Shown here in pieces: positions 10,301 to 20,499 of a stretch of 64,000 nucleotides of DNA. Location: the NCBI RefSeq assembly GCF_004664715.2, contig NC_051070.1:72544200-72608199 (forward strand). The letters are read 5' to 3'. Both the position numbers and the translations under genes were made by a program. The notes under the pieces were generated by a model. That model ran no database searches. It worked only from the letters and a program-made list of their open reading frames with translations, and was not told where the DNA came from. The DNA comes from Peromyscus leucopus. Taxonomy: Eukaryota > Chordata > Mammalia > Rodentia > Cricetidae. Within the stretch, counting starts at the first letter, position 1, and every line of letters begins with the position of its first letter.

Positions 10301-13273
10301 CTGGGGAATCAGGACACTACATTCAAACAGATAAACTAAGAGTGTTATTTTCTTAGTGCATTTACAGCTTTTGAAATAAAAGGCAGATGATTCGAAAACC
10401 GACTTGTAGACAGAAAAATTTTGACTGGTACGTAAAATCTACTCTGCACACTAAATTGCTTTCTCTTTGAACCCAAGCACGGAGCCTTTTTCATGGGTTA
10501 CTTCTTGGACTCTAACACAGACATCGTCTTCTGCCTTGCCTAATCCAAGGGCAGCAACATTCTACGTGCAGCCTTCTTGTTCTCTAGTATCCCGGTTTCT
10601 TGATACTGAGGCGGCATAGGAAATCTCTCTGGAATTAGAACAGACATGGCTAAGGGGTTAAGAAAGCTATTTACCAGGCGACAGAACCAGTGCCGCATCC
10701 AAAATCCATCAGCGTTTGTGGCTGGAACTCCGGAGTTCGAGCCTGGATCTGGAGAGTCAAGAGAAATACTTTGAGATGGGAAACATCTCAGTGATTCTAA
10801 ACCTTTCTCACAGAATTTTTTTAAAGGACAAATAGGATAAATCAATGTATGTGCTCATAACATTCCAAGGACTCCTATCACAAAAGACTAATTTACAGAT
10901 AATAAAACCAATGATAAAAGGGTCAGGTGGGAAGCTGAGAGACTTGCACCTCATGGAAGGCCCTGAAAACTGCTGCGAAGCCACCGTCCAATCTGGCTGC
11001 CATATATATCAGACTCAGTTCCTCATTATAGCTGCAAAAATAAAATAAAATAAACTCAGCCCCACAGTGACCCCAGAAAGTTTAGGAAATGAAAAAAATT
11101 GGAAAGGACTCTTTTGGGTTTCACTTTCCAATACAGAACAGTGTCCAGGGTGCGCTCTCCAACACAAGGTGACTAATTCTCTCAGCGCTCCTCAGATTCA
11201 ACGTTTCTTCTCTGTACCCTTCCTGCCAGTCCTTACCTGAGTCTCTGCCAATGGTAGGTCGTCCTGCGCAGTGCCTGCAGTACTGCCCCGCGGAGTTTTT
11301 CCTCTGTCTGAGTCGAGTCTAGGGTGAGAAGGGCTGGAGGTGAGGACCAGCGAGAACTGGTCAGATCCAGTGCAGTACACTGCCTACCCAATCCTCCTCC
11401 ACTCCCACCTGAGAAAGTGCTCAAAGCTCAGAGAGGCCAGACCCAGAGAAAACCTCGGGAGAGAGTAAACCACCACCATAGCCAGAGTGTATCGGACAGT
11501 ATCTTGCCTCTAATAAGAACTTTAGTCAACTTAACCTATCTAGGTTTTGCTTCATCGTAAACAGAAGTCTGATAAAAATTTAAAAAGTTTTACATTTATG
11601 TATTGTGTGCGATTAGGTCTGGGTCAACTCTTACCTTCAACCATTTGGTAGAAGGTCATCAGATTTGGTGGCAAGGACTTTTACTCTGAGCCATCTCTCC
11701 TGCCCATACGATAAAAAGTTAAAAGCTAGAATAAGGGCATTTTTTATGGACATTTTCACTTCCCTTACACTTAGGAGTGAGACACTTTCAATATTCCCAT
11801 AGAAAGGGGCTTGAAAATCTAAGTCTCATGATGTGTTGAGCTCAGTACCACATAGTAAAATTCTACAAATACCCACTGCAGTGGTTTGACTGAGTACGGG
11901 CCCCATCGGTTCATTGAGTTGAATGCTTGGTCATCAGGGAATGGCACTATGAAAGGATCAGGAGGTGTGGCCTTTTTGGAGGAAGTGTATCATTGGAGGT
12001 AGGCTTTGAGGTTTCAAAAGGCCATGCCAAGCCCAAAGTCTCTCTCTTCCTGTTGCTGCAGATCTGAATGTTGAACTCTCAGCTACTTCTCCAGCCCCAT
12101 GTCTGAATGCATGCTGTCAAGCTCCTCACCATGCTGACAAGAGACTAAATCTCTGAAACCGTAAGCCAGCTCCAGTTAAAATGCTTTCTTGTATAAGAGT
12201 TGCCATGGTCATGGCCTCTCTTCACAGCAACAGAACACTAAGACAGCTACTCTGAACCAGGTATTGTGGGAAATGCAGAGAATACAAGAAGAATATGGTG
12301 CAAATTTGCAATATTAAGTTCACAATCTTGAAAATAATCTGAAATGTAATCATTTTCTACTCCTGAAGTGAGTTTCAGTACTTACTAGCCAGCCACCCAT
12401 ACGGCCTTTATTTTACCTGAATCAACATGTAGTCATAATCTTCCGGACTTGAAGAGGTAGAGGAAAAAAAAAAAATCAAGAAAACAAAAAATCCAAAGAT
12501 CGAAATCTCTGACCTTTATCCAATCTCCAAGGGCAACCTCTGGCCCAGTCTACCTTCCGATAGGCATCGGATAACAACTGCTGTTACTACATCAAATAAG
12601 AAACAACAGCATTGATCTGAGCGATTTAAATTATTCCTTGCCCCTAACTTCTCACTGACATTTCAATCTGGTTTACTTTTCGTCTTAAATCCTACCTTGG
12701 TTTTCCAGGAATTTTTTCTCAAGATCCGCAGCGCGTCTTTGCAACTCCTCCGGCTCTACGGGCAAGTGTCGGCTCCAGAGATAGTTGCTGAGTGCCTGCA
12801 CCTGCTTCTCTATACCGCGGACGGGTTTCTCTGTGGCCACAGATGCAAAGAACCATCACTACGTGCTGGCCTCGTTTTGTCTCTTTGGTCCCCCCTTCCC
12901 GCAGTTTCTCACCAAGAAGCAATAACTGCGCGGCGTTAGCCAGTGCTTGCGGCAGCCGCACGTGCGGAAGACGCAGGATGCCGGGATGCTTACGATGGGG
13001 CTTCTTCCCCAGAAAATCGGAATTGTTGTCTACCTGGGACACACCGGGCACAAGGGCAGCGAATGCCTGCAGACCGCGGAAAGAAACAGAAAGGGTGCAG
13101 GTGCTTGCTGCGGGAGGCATCGCCGAGGTCGCTCCTCCTCCGAGGGATGGCTCTGGAAACCCAGCTCTTTGCCAGCAGAGGAAGGATGCACTTACTCGGG
13201 ACTGGGGTCCTCGAAAGCTGCGGCACGATCTGCAGCACGTCAGTAGAAATTTCACCTCCTTGGCGGTAGCCAT
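7336..13273 (-). CDS. Mettl17: Mettl17, mitochondrial ribosome assembly factor (Rsm22 family), 14 exons
   Basis: Coding exons: 13273-13196, 13066-12913, 12830-12696, 11318-11237, 11031-10950, 10748-10675, 10218-10124, 9812-9742, 9440-9333, 9134-9066, 8467-8417, 8014-7922, 7703-7519 and 7441-7336. They total 1383 nt in one frame, or 460 residues plus stop (human about 456). I recognise [46 protein letters not shown], the SAM-binding-like motif DFGCGTGS (192-199), [11 protein letters not shown] and [15 protein letters not shown]. Cysteines 334, 340, 351 and 408/409 match the region reported to hold an iron-sulphur cluster in METTL17. The family acts in the mitochondrial matrix on small-subunit assembly and translation. 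The first ATG is in frame 15 nt upstream, but the 13273 start fits the human N-terminus better. All introns are GT-AG except the intron after the 9812-9742 exon, which has a GC donor. Confidence 0.95.
7825..7871 (+). repeat. Pyrimidine-rich low-complexity tract
   Basis: Runs of C interrupted by T inside the Mettl17 intron between exons 12 and 13, just downstream of the exon 12 donor. Confidence 0.8.
8048..8262 (+). mobile_element. B3/B2-family SINE
   Basis: tRNA-derived SINE: 'ctggggagagggctcacct', then '...cttctgacctccacgagcacgc', ending in an A-rich tail. It lies in a Mettl17 intron, antisense to the gene. Confidence 0.75.
9505..9622 (-). mobile_element. Old B1-like SINE
   Basis: Reverse-oriented, highly diverged B1: 'tcattatgtaacccagcttgg', 'ctcctgcctcagctcc', 'gagattataggtgtgcacca'. 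It is intronic in Mettl17. Confidence 0.6.
9736..9741 (-). promoter_or_regulatory. Mettl17: Non-canonical GC splice donor (Mettl17)
   Basis: On the minus strand the exon ends ...CCCAAG followed by gcaagt, a textbook GC-AG donor (AAG|GCAAGT). The acceptor at 9441 is ...ctcag. The exon phases only work with this donor. Confidence 0.85.
11590..11706 (-). mobile_element. B2/B3 SINE fragment
   Basis: The reverse-oriented end '...actctgagccatctctcctgccc' marks the 5' head of a B2/B3 element. It lies in the Mettl17 intron before exon 4. Confidence 0.6.
11878..12246 (+). mobile_element. Rodent non-autonomous hAT-like element (URR1 type)
   Basis: Characteristic order 'gtggtttgactgagta', 'aggatcaggaggtgtggcc', 'gtaagccagctccagttaaa', 'cttcacagcaacagaacact'. 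A related copy lies at 15086-15600. The family name is from memory. Confidence 0.65.
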
Positions 13274-13279
13274 GGCTGC

Positions 13280-13600
13280 AGGACACACCGGAAACGGAAG
13301 TGCACGTGCCTGTGACCCTCAGCCCAAGTAGCTAAAAGCATCTTCCGTGGAACTTCGACCCGGACGGTATCAACTAATGGGAAGAGGGAGTATTTGCTAG
13401 CAGCCAATAAGCGATCTCTATGTACATCTCTTTGCGACGGAAGCCGTACATGGGAGGGGCTTAGTCGCCAGAAGGGGCGTGGTCTTAAACCTGCGCGGGC
13501 CTGGGGGCGGGGACTAGTGGGGCAGGGGCGTGTTGGGGGCGGGGACCAGTGGGCAGGGGCAGGGGCAGGGGCGGGGCTGAGAGTTGGGTGGGCAGGTGAA
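13280..13600 (-). promoter_or_regulatory. Mettl17: Mettl17 CpG-rich promoter with GC-box array
   Basis: Directly upstream of the Mettl17 start codon the sequence is unusually rich in CpG and holds repeated GC-box cores (ggggcgtgg, gggggcggggact twice, ggggcggggct). The boxes sit in imperfect direct repeats between 13500 and 13580. There is no TATA box, as expected for a housekeeping mitochondrial gene. The transcription start itself is not defined by the sequence. Confidence 0.7.
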
Positions 13601-14310
13601 GACAACGTGTTGACTTCCTTTGTCTTCGTCGGTGCTGGAGAATGCTGAGCCTTGGCTCGTTTCCCTGTGTAAAACGGGAGAATACCGTAACAAAAATCAG
13701 ATTTAGGTGACCGAAAGCTAATAATTATTATAGTTAGCAATTTAGTAAATATAAAGCCTAATTGGTTTACTTTTTCTTCCATTTGTTAGTTGTCTTTCCG
13801 AGTATGTTCCAGGTTTTCTGTTAAGAACTTACACTGAATTCCTCCCACAAACCTCTCTGTTACTAACCTAATTTTTCACGTGGTTAAAATGTGCACACGA
13901 TCACGAACTTACTAGGTGACAGCTGAATTAAACGCCAGGAAACTGAAAGTCCGACTTACACCGTTAAACAATGCACCGTGTTGGGTGTTGTTGGTCCTTG
14001 GAATGCAAATGAAGAATTTTATGCTAAATTCTTCCAAAGTGTTAACGAGTGGCATTAAAAAGACCTCGCGGCGCCGTAAACTCCCGATTCCTGGCAGGAT
14101 TCCTGGCAGCCAGCAGCACTTTACGCCGCTGTGGTTTTAACCTCTTGCGGGTAGGAGAGTACCCTGCATAGTCATCAGTCCAGATAGAATAATTACAGGA
14201 CCACATATGAGCAACTGTATTAGCTGGATACTTAGATGCCTGGTTTGTATTTGAGTCGTAGAGATTGGATTTTATCAGCTGTGGAAATGTGCTATCTACT
14301 GCAGTCCTTT
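13601..14310. other. Noncoding upstream of Mettl17
   Basis: AT-rich unique-looking sequence with no gene. No divergent partner gene for the Mettl17 promoter is apparent. Confidence 0.4.
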
Positions 14311-14311
14311 T

Positions 14312-14482
14312 CGAGGTTTTCTTTTTCTTTCTTTCTTTCTTTTTTTTCAGAGAGGGTCTCTACATAGTCCTGGCTGGCCTGGAACTCACTATCTAGACCA
14401 ACCTGGCTTAGACCTTAGAGATCTGCCAGCCTCTTCCTCCCAAGTGCTGGGTTTAAAGGCTGTGCCACTATGCCCAGCCTAC
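14312..14482 (-). mobile_element. B1 SINE
   Basis: Reverse-oriented: 'tctttctttcttttttttcag', 'gtcctggctggcctggaact', 'cccaagtgctgggtttaaagg'. Confidence 0.85.
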
Positions 14483-14589
14483 ACTTGGCATTTCTTGTAC
14501 TTTAGTTTGATGTTAAATTACTGGCTTGTGCTGAAACAATAAAAATCATTGCCCTGTACAGGTCTGTCATGATAGATTGACTGGGTTGT

Positions 14590-14606
14590 TTTGTTGTTGT
14601 TGTTGT
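14590..14606 (+). repeat. (TTG)n short repeat
   Basis: A short run of 'ttgttgttgttgttg'. Confidence 0.8.
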
Positions 14607-15085
14607 TACAGGCAGGTATCAGAATGTAGGACAGGAGGACCCCTGGGGTCTGGCGTTTGACTGTGAGATTCTAAAGCAGTGACAGCTGATGCCTTTAGAG
14701 GGCTGTTGTAATGACTAAATATGAAAATGTCTGGGTCAAAGTAAACCGTCAATACATTTATTGCTACTGCTTTTATATGTACTTTTGGAATTCAGAGGGA
14801 CATGACTATATATTTAAGTTGTTATTCTTCATCCATATCATCTTAAAAACAGACATTAAAAAAAAAACAAAACAAACCAAAAAACCCTCCAACAGTTTTG
14901 GGGCCAGGTAAGACTGAACATTGGGGAATGAGAAGAAATCAGAGAACTGGTGGTGTCTCTGAATGACATTCCTCTTTTCCCTGTCCAACTGCTAATAGAG
15001 ATGTGCTTTCCTCCACCCCCCACCCCCCAATGGCCTACTTGGCATTGTTCCTTTTCATTGGAAATATAACATCTCAAGAGTTGAC

Positions 15086-15600
15086 TGTGGTGGTTTGGAT
15101 GGGAATGACCCCATGGGCTCATATATTTGAATTCTTTTTGTTTTTGTTTTTTTTTGAGACAGGGTTTCTCTGTGTAACAGTTCTGTCCTAGAACTCCCTT
15201 TGTAGACCAGGCTGGCCTCAAACTCACAGAGATCCTCCTGCCTCTGCCTCCTGAGTGTAGGGATCAAACGAATGTGCCACCACTTGTGCTATGTTTGAAT
15301 TCTTTGATCTCAGTTGATGGAACTGTTATGGAAGGATTAGGAGGTGTGGCCTTATTGGAGGTCATGCACCACTGGGGGTGGGCTTTGAGGTTTCAGAAAA
15401 CTGGTGCCATTCCCAGCATGCTCTCTGCCTTCTGCTTGCAGCCCCATCTGTGAGCTCCCAGCTGTTCCTGACACCATGCCTTTATTCCAAAAGCGTGGAT
15501 GAGAATCCTCTGGAATCATTAACCTCAAGTAAACACTTTCTTTTACAAATTGCTCTGATCATGGTGATTTATCACAGTAATAGAACAGTAACTAACACAC
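15086..15600 (+). mobile_element. Rodent hAT-like element (URR1 type) interrupted by a B1
   Basis: The halves 15086-15135 and 15285-15600 ('gaaggattaggaggtgtggc', '...cagtaatagaacagtaacta') are split by a reverse B1. The flanking 'tttgaattctttg' is duplicated around the B1, marking its target site. Confidence 0.7.
15136..15290 (-). mobile_element. B1 SINE nested in the hAT-like element
   Basis: 'tttttttgagacagggtttc', 'tgtagaccaggctggcctca', 'cctctgcctcctgagtg'. It is flanked by a 'tttgaattctttg'-type duplication. Confidence 0.88.
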
Positions 15601-15624
15601 TGACTTAGACCTAAATGTGTGTGT

Positions 15625-15738
15625 CTTTTGGTTGTTGCTTTTTGAGGCAATCTTGCAATGTTGTCCAAGCTGACTTTCAACTCACAATCCTGCCTCTGTC
15701 TCTGGAGTTCTGGGATTCTAGGTACACACCACTGAGTT
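15625..15738 (-). mobile_element. Old B1 (proto-B1-like) SINE
   Basis: Diverged reverse B1: 'tttttgaggcaatcttgcaa', 'ctgcctctgtctctggagtt', 'tctaggtacacaccactga'. Confidence 0.6.
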
Positions 15739-15751
15739 CTTCTGCTTTGTT

Positions 15752-15892
15752 TTCAATTGTTTTGAGACAGGGTCTGACTATGTAGCCCTGGATGGTCTGG
15801 AACTTGATATGTAGACCAGGCTAGCCTCTAACAGAGATCCGTATGCCTCTCAAGTACTGGAGTTAAAGGTATGAGCTCTCACACCTGACATT
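15752..15892 (-). mobile_element. B1 SINE
   Basis: Reverse B1: 'tgttttgagacagggtctga', 'gtagaccaggctagcctct', 'tactggagttaaaggtatga'. Confidence 0.8.
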
Positions 15893-16149
15893 ATCACCAT
15901 GTTCTTAATTCAAAGTTTTGTTTAACTTAACTAAATAAAACAAAACCCTGCAACAGCATCATCCCCATGGATCCAGAGTACCCAGAAGATATATAAAAAA
16001 CGAACAGAAGTCTTTGGATATTGAACACGCATAATTAGCACTGAAATGCTATAAAGGATCACTTTATGTGCTCAGCAATGGACTGGAGCAACGGCTCGGC
16101 AGGTCAGAGTGTGTACTAGTCTTCCAGAGGATCCTGGCTCAGTTTCCAG

Positions 16150-16575
16150 TCCTTGCTGTGTAATCAGGCTGATCTCAAACTCAAGGCAGTCCTCCTGCCT
16201 CTGTTTCTCAAGTGCTGGGATTATAGGTGTGTGCACACCACCACCATCACCTCCTCCTCCCCCTTCTCCCCCTCCTCCTCTTGCTCCCCTCCTCCTCTTC
16301 CTCCTCCTCTTCCTCCTCCTCCTTCTCTTCCCCCCTCCTCCTTTTCCTCCTCCTCCTTCTCTTCCTCCCCCTCCTCCTCCTCTTCCTCCTCCCCCTCCTC
16401 CTCCATCTTCTGTTGCTATTATTCTACCACCCCCACTATTTTTCCCCCTCTCCCTCCCCTTCCTTGTCTCCGTCCCTGCTCCCCCTCATTTGATAGGGTC
16501 TTCCTATGTAACCCAGGCTGGCCTTGACCTTGTGACCCTTCTGTCTTTGCCTCTGGAGCACTAGAATTTACATGC
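16150..16575 (-). mobile_element. Old B1 SINE split by a pyrimidine microsatellite
   Basis: B1-like halves lie at about 16150-16240 ('tctcaagtgctgggattata') and 16495-16575 ('tatgtaacccaggctggcct'). They flank a long C/T-rich simple repeat. Confidence 0.55.
16240..16480 (+). repeat. (CCT)n/(CTT)n pyrimidine tract
   Basis: About 240 bp of nearly pure C/T, dominated by cct and ctt triplets. All open frames over it (poly-Pro, poly-Ser, poly-Glu) are artefacts of the repeat. Confidence 0.95.
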
Positions 16576-16749
16576 TATCTGTGTGCTGGGAGGCTATCAT
16601 TTGAAAAGAGAAGCCATATCATATAAATAATATGTTTTCTAATAAATGTACTTTTTGTTTTTATTTCAGAACATCAATTGCTTTTGAATTTTTTTTTCTG
16701 TAAAAATTTGACTCATATTTCTTATGTAAAGCTCATCTCAGACTTCTGC

Positions 16750-16942
16750 TGGGGTACCCCCATATCACAAGATTGTGCCTAGCTTTGGGGGTCTAGGCAT
16801 GAGAAAGTGGTTCCATTCTTCAGAGGTCTGGTAACACCAAACTGTGATTAGGACATGTAAGCCAACTAAACTTTTTTCTTTTCCAAGTTGCTTTTGGTAT
16901 GGGGCATATCGCAGCAACGGAAAAACCTAACTAAGACACCAT
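16750..16942 (+). mobile_element. hAT-like DNA element fragment
   Basis: It ends with the typical 'catatcgcagcaacggaaaaacctaactaag' type terminus preceded by 'aagccaactaaac', like other rodent non-autonomous hAT elements. Confidence 0.45.
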
Positions 16943-17211
16943 TTCCCGAATCTCGGGGGTGGGGTGGGGGGTGGCACGCTGTGTGATTTCCATGTAATCT
17001 TCAGCCCAGCTATGGACTCGTCCCATGGTGACTGGGATGCTAAATCGCAGAATAATTTCCTTCGAGAGAAGTCAGGCTATTCCATGTGCCTTCTCTTGTA
17101 AGTAGAAGAGGCCCGTCAGCCGGAGAAACTGCACACAAAACCAGCAGACACTTACAGCCTCAGACCTGGGGAGCTCAGTGGAGTCTGAGCACAGTTACAG
17201 TGTCTTCCTCT

Positions 17212-17345
17212 GCTTCTTTTTTTGTTTTTGTGACAGGGTCTCTTTATGTAGCCCTGGATGTCCTGTAACTCACAGAGGTCTGAATGCTTCTGCCTCCTGA
17301 ACTCCAAGTGCTGGAGTTAAAGGAGCTGTAATGACTGAGTGCTCC
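17212..17345 (-). mobile_element. B1 SINE
   Basis: Reverse B1: 'tttttgtttttgtgacaggg', 'tatgtagccctggatgtcct', 'aagtgctggagttaaagg'. Confidence 0.8.
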
Positions 17346-17540
17346 TATTGAGCAAAGCAACTGGAGTCTGCTGTGGAGAGTCTGGCTAATCTACCCGGCT
17401 GCTATGGCAGATAGAGGTCATGTACTGCCCATGCTAGTGAGTTTTTTCAACTTGACACAAACTAGGGTCGTTTCAGAAGGGTGAACCTCAGCAGAAAAAA
17501 GTGCCCCCCTTCAGATTGCCAGGGATGGGCAGGATTTCTC

Positions 17541-17606
17541 TTCCTTCCTTCCTTCCTTCCTTCCTTCCTTCCTTCCTTCCTTCCTTCCTTCCTTCCTTCC
17601 TTCCTT
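17541..17606 (+). repeat. (TTCC)n microsatellite
   Basis: Sixteen or so uninterrupted ttcc units. It overlaps the junction of the hAT-like element and the B1. Confidence 0.95.
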
Positions 17607-17624
17607 TCTAAAGGAAGAAAGAGT

Positions 17625-17790
17625 TTTTATTTTATTTTATTTTGGTTTTCCAAGATGGGGTTCCTCTGTGTATCCTTGGCTGTCCTGGAACTCACTCTGT
17701 AGACCAGGCTGGCTTTAAACTCACAGAGATCTGCCAGCCTCTGCTTCCTGACTGCTGGGATTAAAGAGTGCCACCACTGCCTTGGCTGGG
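17625..17790 (-). mobile_element. B1 SINE
   Basis: Reverse B1: 'ttttggttttccaagatggg', 'tgtagaccaggctggcttta', 'gactgctgggattaaaga'. Confidence 0.85.
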
Positions 17791-18159
17791 GGTGGTTATT
17801 TCCTGATTAATGATTGATGTGGAAGGGTCAGCCCACAGTGGCAGGTGCCACCCTTAAGCAGGTGGTCTATGGCCTCTGCTTCAGTTCCCACCTTCAGGTT
17901 CCTGCCTTGACTTCCCTCCATGATGTACTGTCATCTTTGAGGTCTTTTGATAAACCCCCTCTTCCCCAAATTGCTTCGGTTGTGGTCTTTATCACAGCAA
18001 CAGAAAGCCCAGCTGAGACACTGCTCTTCTGTAGAACGTGATATGACTCTACCAAGGCTCGGGGAGAGCCCTTCCTGTAACTACAGGTTTGAGCCTGGGA
18101 TATTTTACTTAAGGAAAGAATTGGTATTTGTAGCCGGAAGTTAATTAGCCCTCATATCA

Positions 18160-18293
18160 GATGGTTCACAATTGCTTGTAACTCCACATCCAGGGGTCCA
18201 GTGTCTCTCACCTCTCTGGGCATCTGTACTCATGTGCACGTTGCCTCCTTCCACATAAAATAAAATAAATCTTAAAAAAAAAAAAAAAAAAAA
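18160..18293 (+). mobile_element. B2 SINE 3' portion
   Basis: 'gatggttcacaattgcttgt', 'aactccacatccagggg' and an 'acataaaataaaataaatc' tail with a long A-run, the 3' half of a B2. It directly abuts the next B1. Confidence 0.7.
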
Positions 18294-18470
18294 GGGCCGG
18301 GTGGTGGTGGCACACGCCTTTAATCCCAGCACTCGGAAGGCAGAGCCAGGCAGATCTCTGTGAGTTTGAGGCCAGCCTGGTCTACAGAGTGAGTTCCAGG
18401 AAAGGCACAAAGCTACACAGAGAAACCCTGCCTCGAAAAACCAAAAAAAAAAAAAAAAAAAAAAAAAAAA
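18294..18470 (+). mobile_element. Young B1 SINE
   Basis: Near full-length: 'gccgggtggtggtggcacac', 'cctttaatcccagcactcgg', with the variant right end 'ggcacaaagctacacagaga', then a 26-base A-tail. Confidence 0.92.
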
Positions 18471-18479
18471 GAAAGGAAA

Positions 18480-19070
18480 TTTGGCTTTAGCCATAGCAAG
18501 GTGTTGGAAGATGATATCTATGTTATTAATGATTACTGTTATTCTGCACAGAGGAACTTTACAGAAATGAGCATCGGAGAAGCTACTCAACTTTACTGTG
18601 AGGAAATGCTTGTTAAACATTAGTGTGCAGTATCGTTGCTCGGCATTGTGAGTAGGTGTGAACTTCTTGGAAGGCTGTTTGTGATGTGACCAGAGCCAAG
18701 GGGATGACCATCTTCCTTTGATCCTGTGGTTCCAGGTTTGTCTACAGAATTCTTTGTGGTAGATTGTTAAGTATGAGCTGCATTCCTTTGTCCCCTCGGT
18801 ATCATGGAAGACTTCAGTTCTCCCTAAGACCCTGAAGTGGAGATCCTTGGTATTATAGAGGACCTCCACTCTCCCTGAGACCCTGAAGCAGAGATCCTTG
18901 GTATCATGGAGGACCTCCGTTCTACCTGAGACCCTGGAGCAGAGATGGCTTCTTGAATATGAAAGACAGGACACAAGACAAAAGTCCCTTTATTTCTTAT
19001 GTCCTTTCTACCTGGCAAGCACCCCTGGTGGGGCAGGAATACCTTCTGGAAGGGCCATGGACATGACTAA
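18480..19070 (-). mobile_element. Possible LTR fragment with an internal 51-bp repeat
   Basis: Unique-looking stretch with an AATAAA on the minus strand (18994-18989) downstream of three 51-bp repeats (18794-18946). The layout suggests an LTR on the minus strand, but the ends were not found and the family is not recognised. The 277-codon open frame on this strand runs through a SINE and is not a gene. Confidence 0.35.
18794..18946 (+). repeat. 51-bp tandem repeat, 3 copies
   Basis: Units at 18794-18844, 18845-18895 and 18896-18946, each beginning cct(c/t)ggtat(c/t)at and ending agagat/ggagat. They differ from one another by several substitutions. The period of 17 codons explains the repeated peptide in the long minus-strand open frame. 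Confidence 0.92.
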
Positions 19071-19288
19071 TAGTTTGAGAATTATAAACCCAACAGAACA
19101 GTTTTTAATGAAGGGCGTAAAAAAAGCAGCTTTGGGAAAGGAAGGGAAGCTTTGCCACACCAAAGGGTAACATGAAGTTTGTTTTTATATTTCAGTGTCC
19201 TCTGAAAATGGAGTGAGTGAAGAATGACCACAATTGTCCTATGGTCCCAAGGCTTTCAGGTTAAGAGGAGTGTGTTAAAAAGATCCTT

Positions 19289-19440
19289 GCTGGCCGGGCC
19301 ATGGTGGTGCACCCCTCTAAACCCAGCACTTGGGAGGCAGAGGCAGGCGGATCTCTGAGTTCAAGGCCAACTGGGTCTACAGTTCCAGGACAGCCAGGGC
19401 TACACAAAAAAACCTCGATAAAATGATATAAAACAAAATA
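19289..19440 (+). mobile_element. B1 SINE
   Basis: 'ggccgggccatggtggtgca', 'gcagaggcaggcggatctct', 'agggctacacaaaaaaacc' and an AAAT tail. Confidence 0.88.
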
Positions 19441-19929
19441 AACAGAATAAGTGCTTGCTTGTCGTGAAGAGCCAGGTGGACACCGAACAGGGATCTGGAT
19501 GGCTGGAGAGCTTTGCAATAGAACTGTCACCGGTCTGCCACGTGATGGGAGGCCAGCAGAAAGCGACATCTGCCTCAGGGACTGAGACAGCCCTTTGCCA
19601 CAGAGCATCCCCATTCCTTCCAGAAGAGAATTATATAGCTCGTGCTATCGATGGGCCAGGAATCACAAGTGAATTTTTTGCATTAATTTCCCAGGAAAAT
19701 AATGATTCCTTCGTGGGCTTTTGTCAGACTAAAGTGGGAGCTTTCTTAGTCACAAGAGAAGCGCTGAACCCTGGGGGAAGGAGGCCAGGCAGGGATGAGC
19801 TGGGTGGCCGAGAGAGAGCCAAATAACACACACAGAGCCTGGCCTGAGAGAGTGGTGGGCCATGGTGCACAAGACCTGTAAGGGGATAAAGATTAGATGA
19901 TGCCATGATTGAATCCTGGTGGCTCCCTC

Positions 19930-19990
19930 TATTATTTATTTGTTTGTTTGTTTGTCTGTCTGTTTATTTATATCTGTCTGTCTATCTTTC
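19930..19990 (+). repeat. T-rich (TTTG/TCTG)n simple repeat
   Basis: Interrupted 'tttgtttgtttgtctgtctg' and 'tatctgtctgtctatc' runs that lead into a reverse B1. Confidence 0.8.
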
Positions 19991-20148
19991 TTTCTTTTGA
20001 TTTTTTTGAGTCAGGGTTTCTCTGTGTAACAACCTTGGCTGTCCTAGAACTCACTCTTTAGACGAGGCTGGCCTGGAACTCAGAGATCTGTCCGCCTCTG
20101 CCGCCTGTGTGCTGGGGTTAAAAGTGTGCGCCTCCACCTCCCGGCCCC
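19990..20148 (-). mobile_element. B1 SINE
   Basis: Reverse B1: 'gagtcagggtttctctgtgt', 'tagacgaggctggcctggaa', 'ctgtgtgctggggttaaaag'. Confidence 0.85.
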
Positions 20149-20344
20149 TGGTGCCTGTATAGGGAGAGAGACTACAACACATGCATGCCCTCTGTCTCTT
20201 GCCTTGCGGTGCCCTGAATCACCTCAGGAGTCTGCCAGCAAGAAGGCCACCACCGGATATGGCCCCTCAGCTTTGGATCCTTCCGTGAGTCAAAATAAAT
20301 TTACCCAGTCTGTAGTGTTGTGTTATTAGCATCAGAAAACAAAC

Positions 20345-20475
20345 TATAGAGTTCGAGGCCAGCCTGGTCTACAGAGTGAGATCCAGGACAGGCACCAAAA
20401 CTACACAGAGAAACACTGTCTTGAAAAACAAAAAAACAAACAAACAAAAAAAAAAGAAAGAAAGAAAGAAAGAAA
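20345..20475 (+). mobile_element. B1 SINE, 3' part
   Basis: It starts internally at 'gttcgaggccagcctggtct' and ends in (AAAC)n and (GAAA)n runs. Confidence 0.85.
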
Positions 20476-20499
20476 CTATAAACGAGGCCTTTTCCCATA

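Larger units (their letters stand above)
17430..18030 (+). mobile_element. Rodent hAT-like element interrupted by a B1
   Basis: 'ttcaacttgacacaaactag' opens the element, 'ttcctgattaatgattgatg' resumes after the B1, and 'tatcacagcaacagaaagcc' closes it. This is a rodent non-autonomous DNA element type (RChARR1/URR1-like, name from memory). Confidence 0.55.

Noticed and set aside
12719..13288. 189-codon open frame on the minus strand
   Set aside because: It runs through Mettl17 exon 1, intron 1 and exon 2 and into the next intron. The real product is the spliced gene.
16109..16564. Proline- and serine-rich open frames
   Set aside because: They are translations of a CCT/CTT microsatellite.
18141..18974. 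277-codon open frame on the minus strand
   Set aside because: It crosses two SINE ends, two poly-A runs (read as poly-Phe) and the 51-bp repeat, and has no family resemblance.
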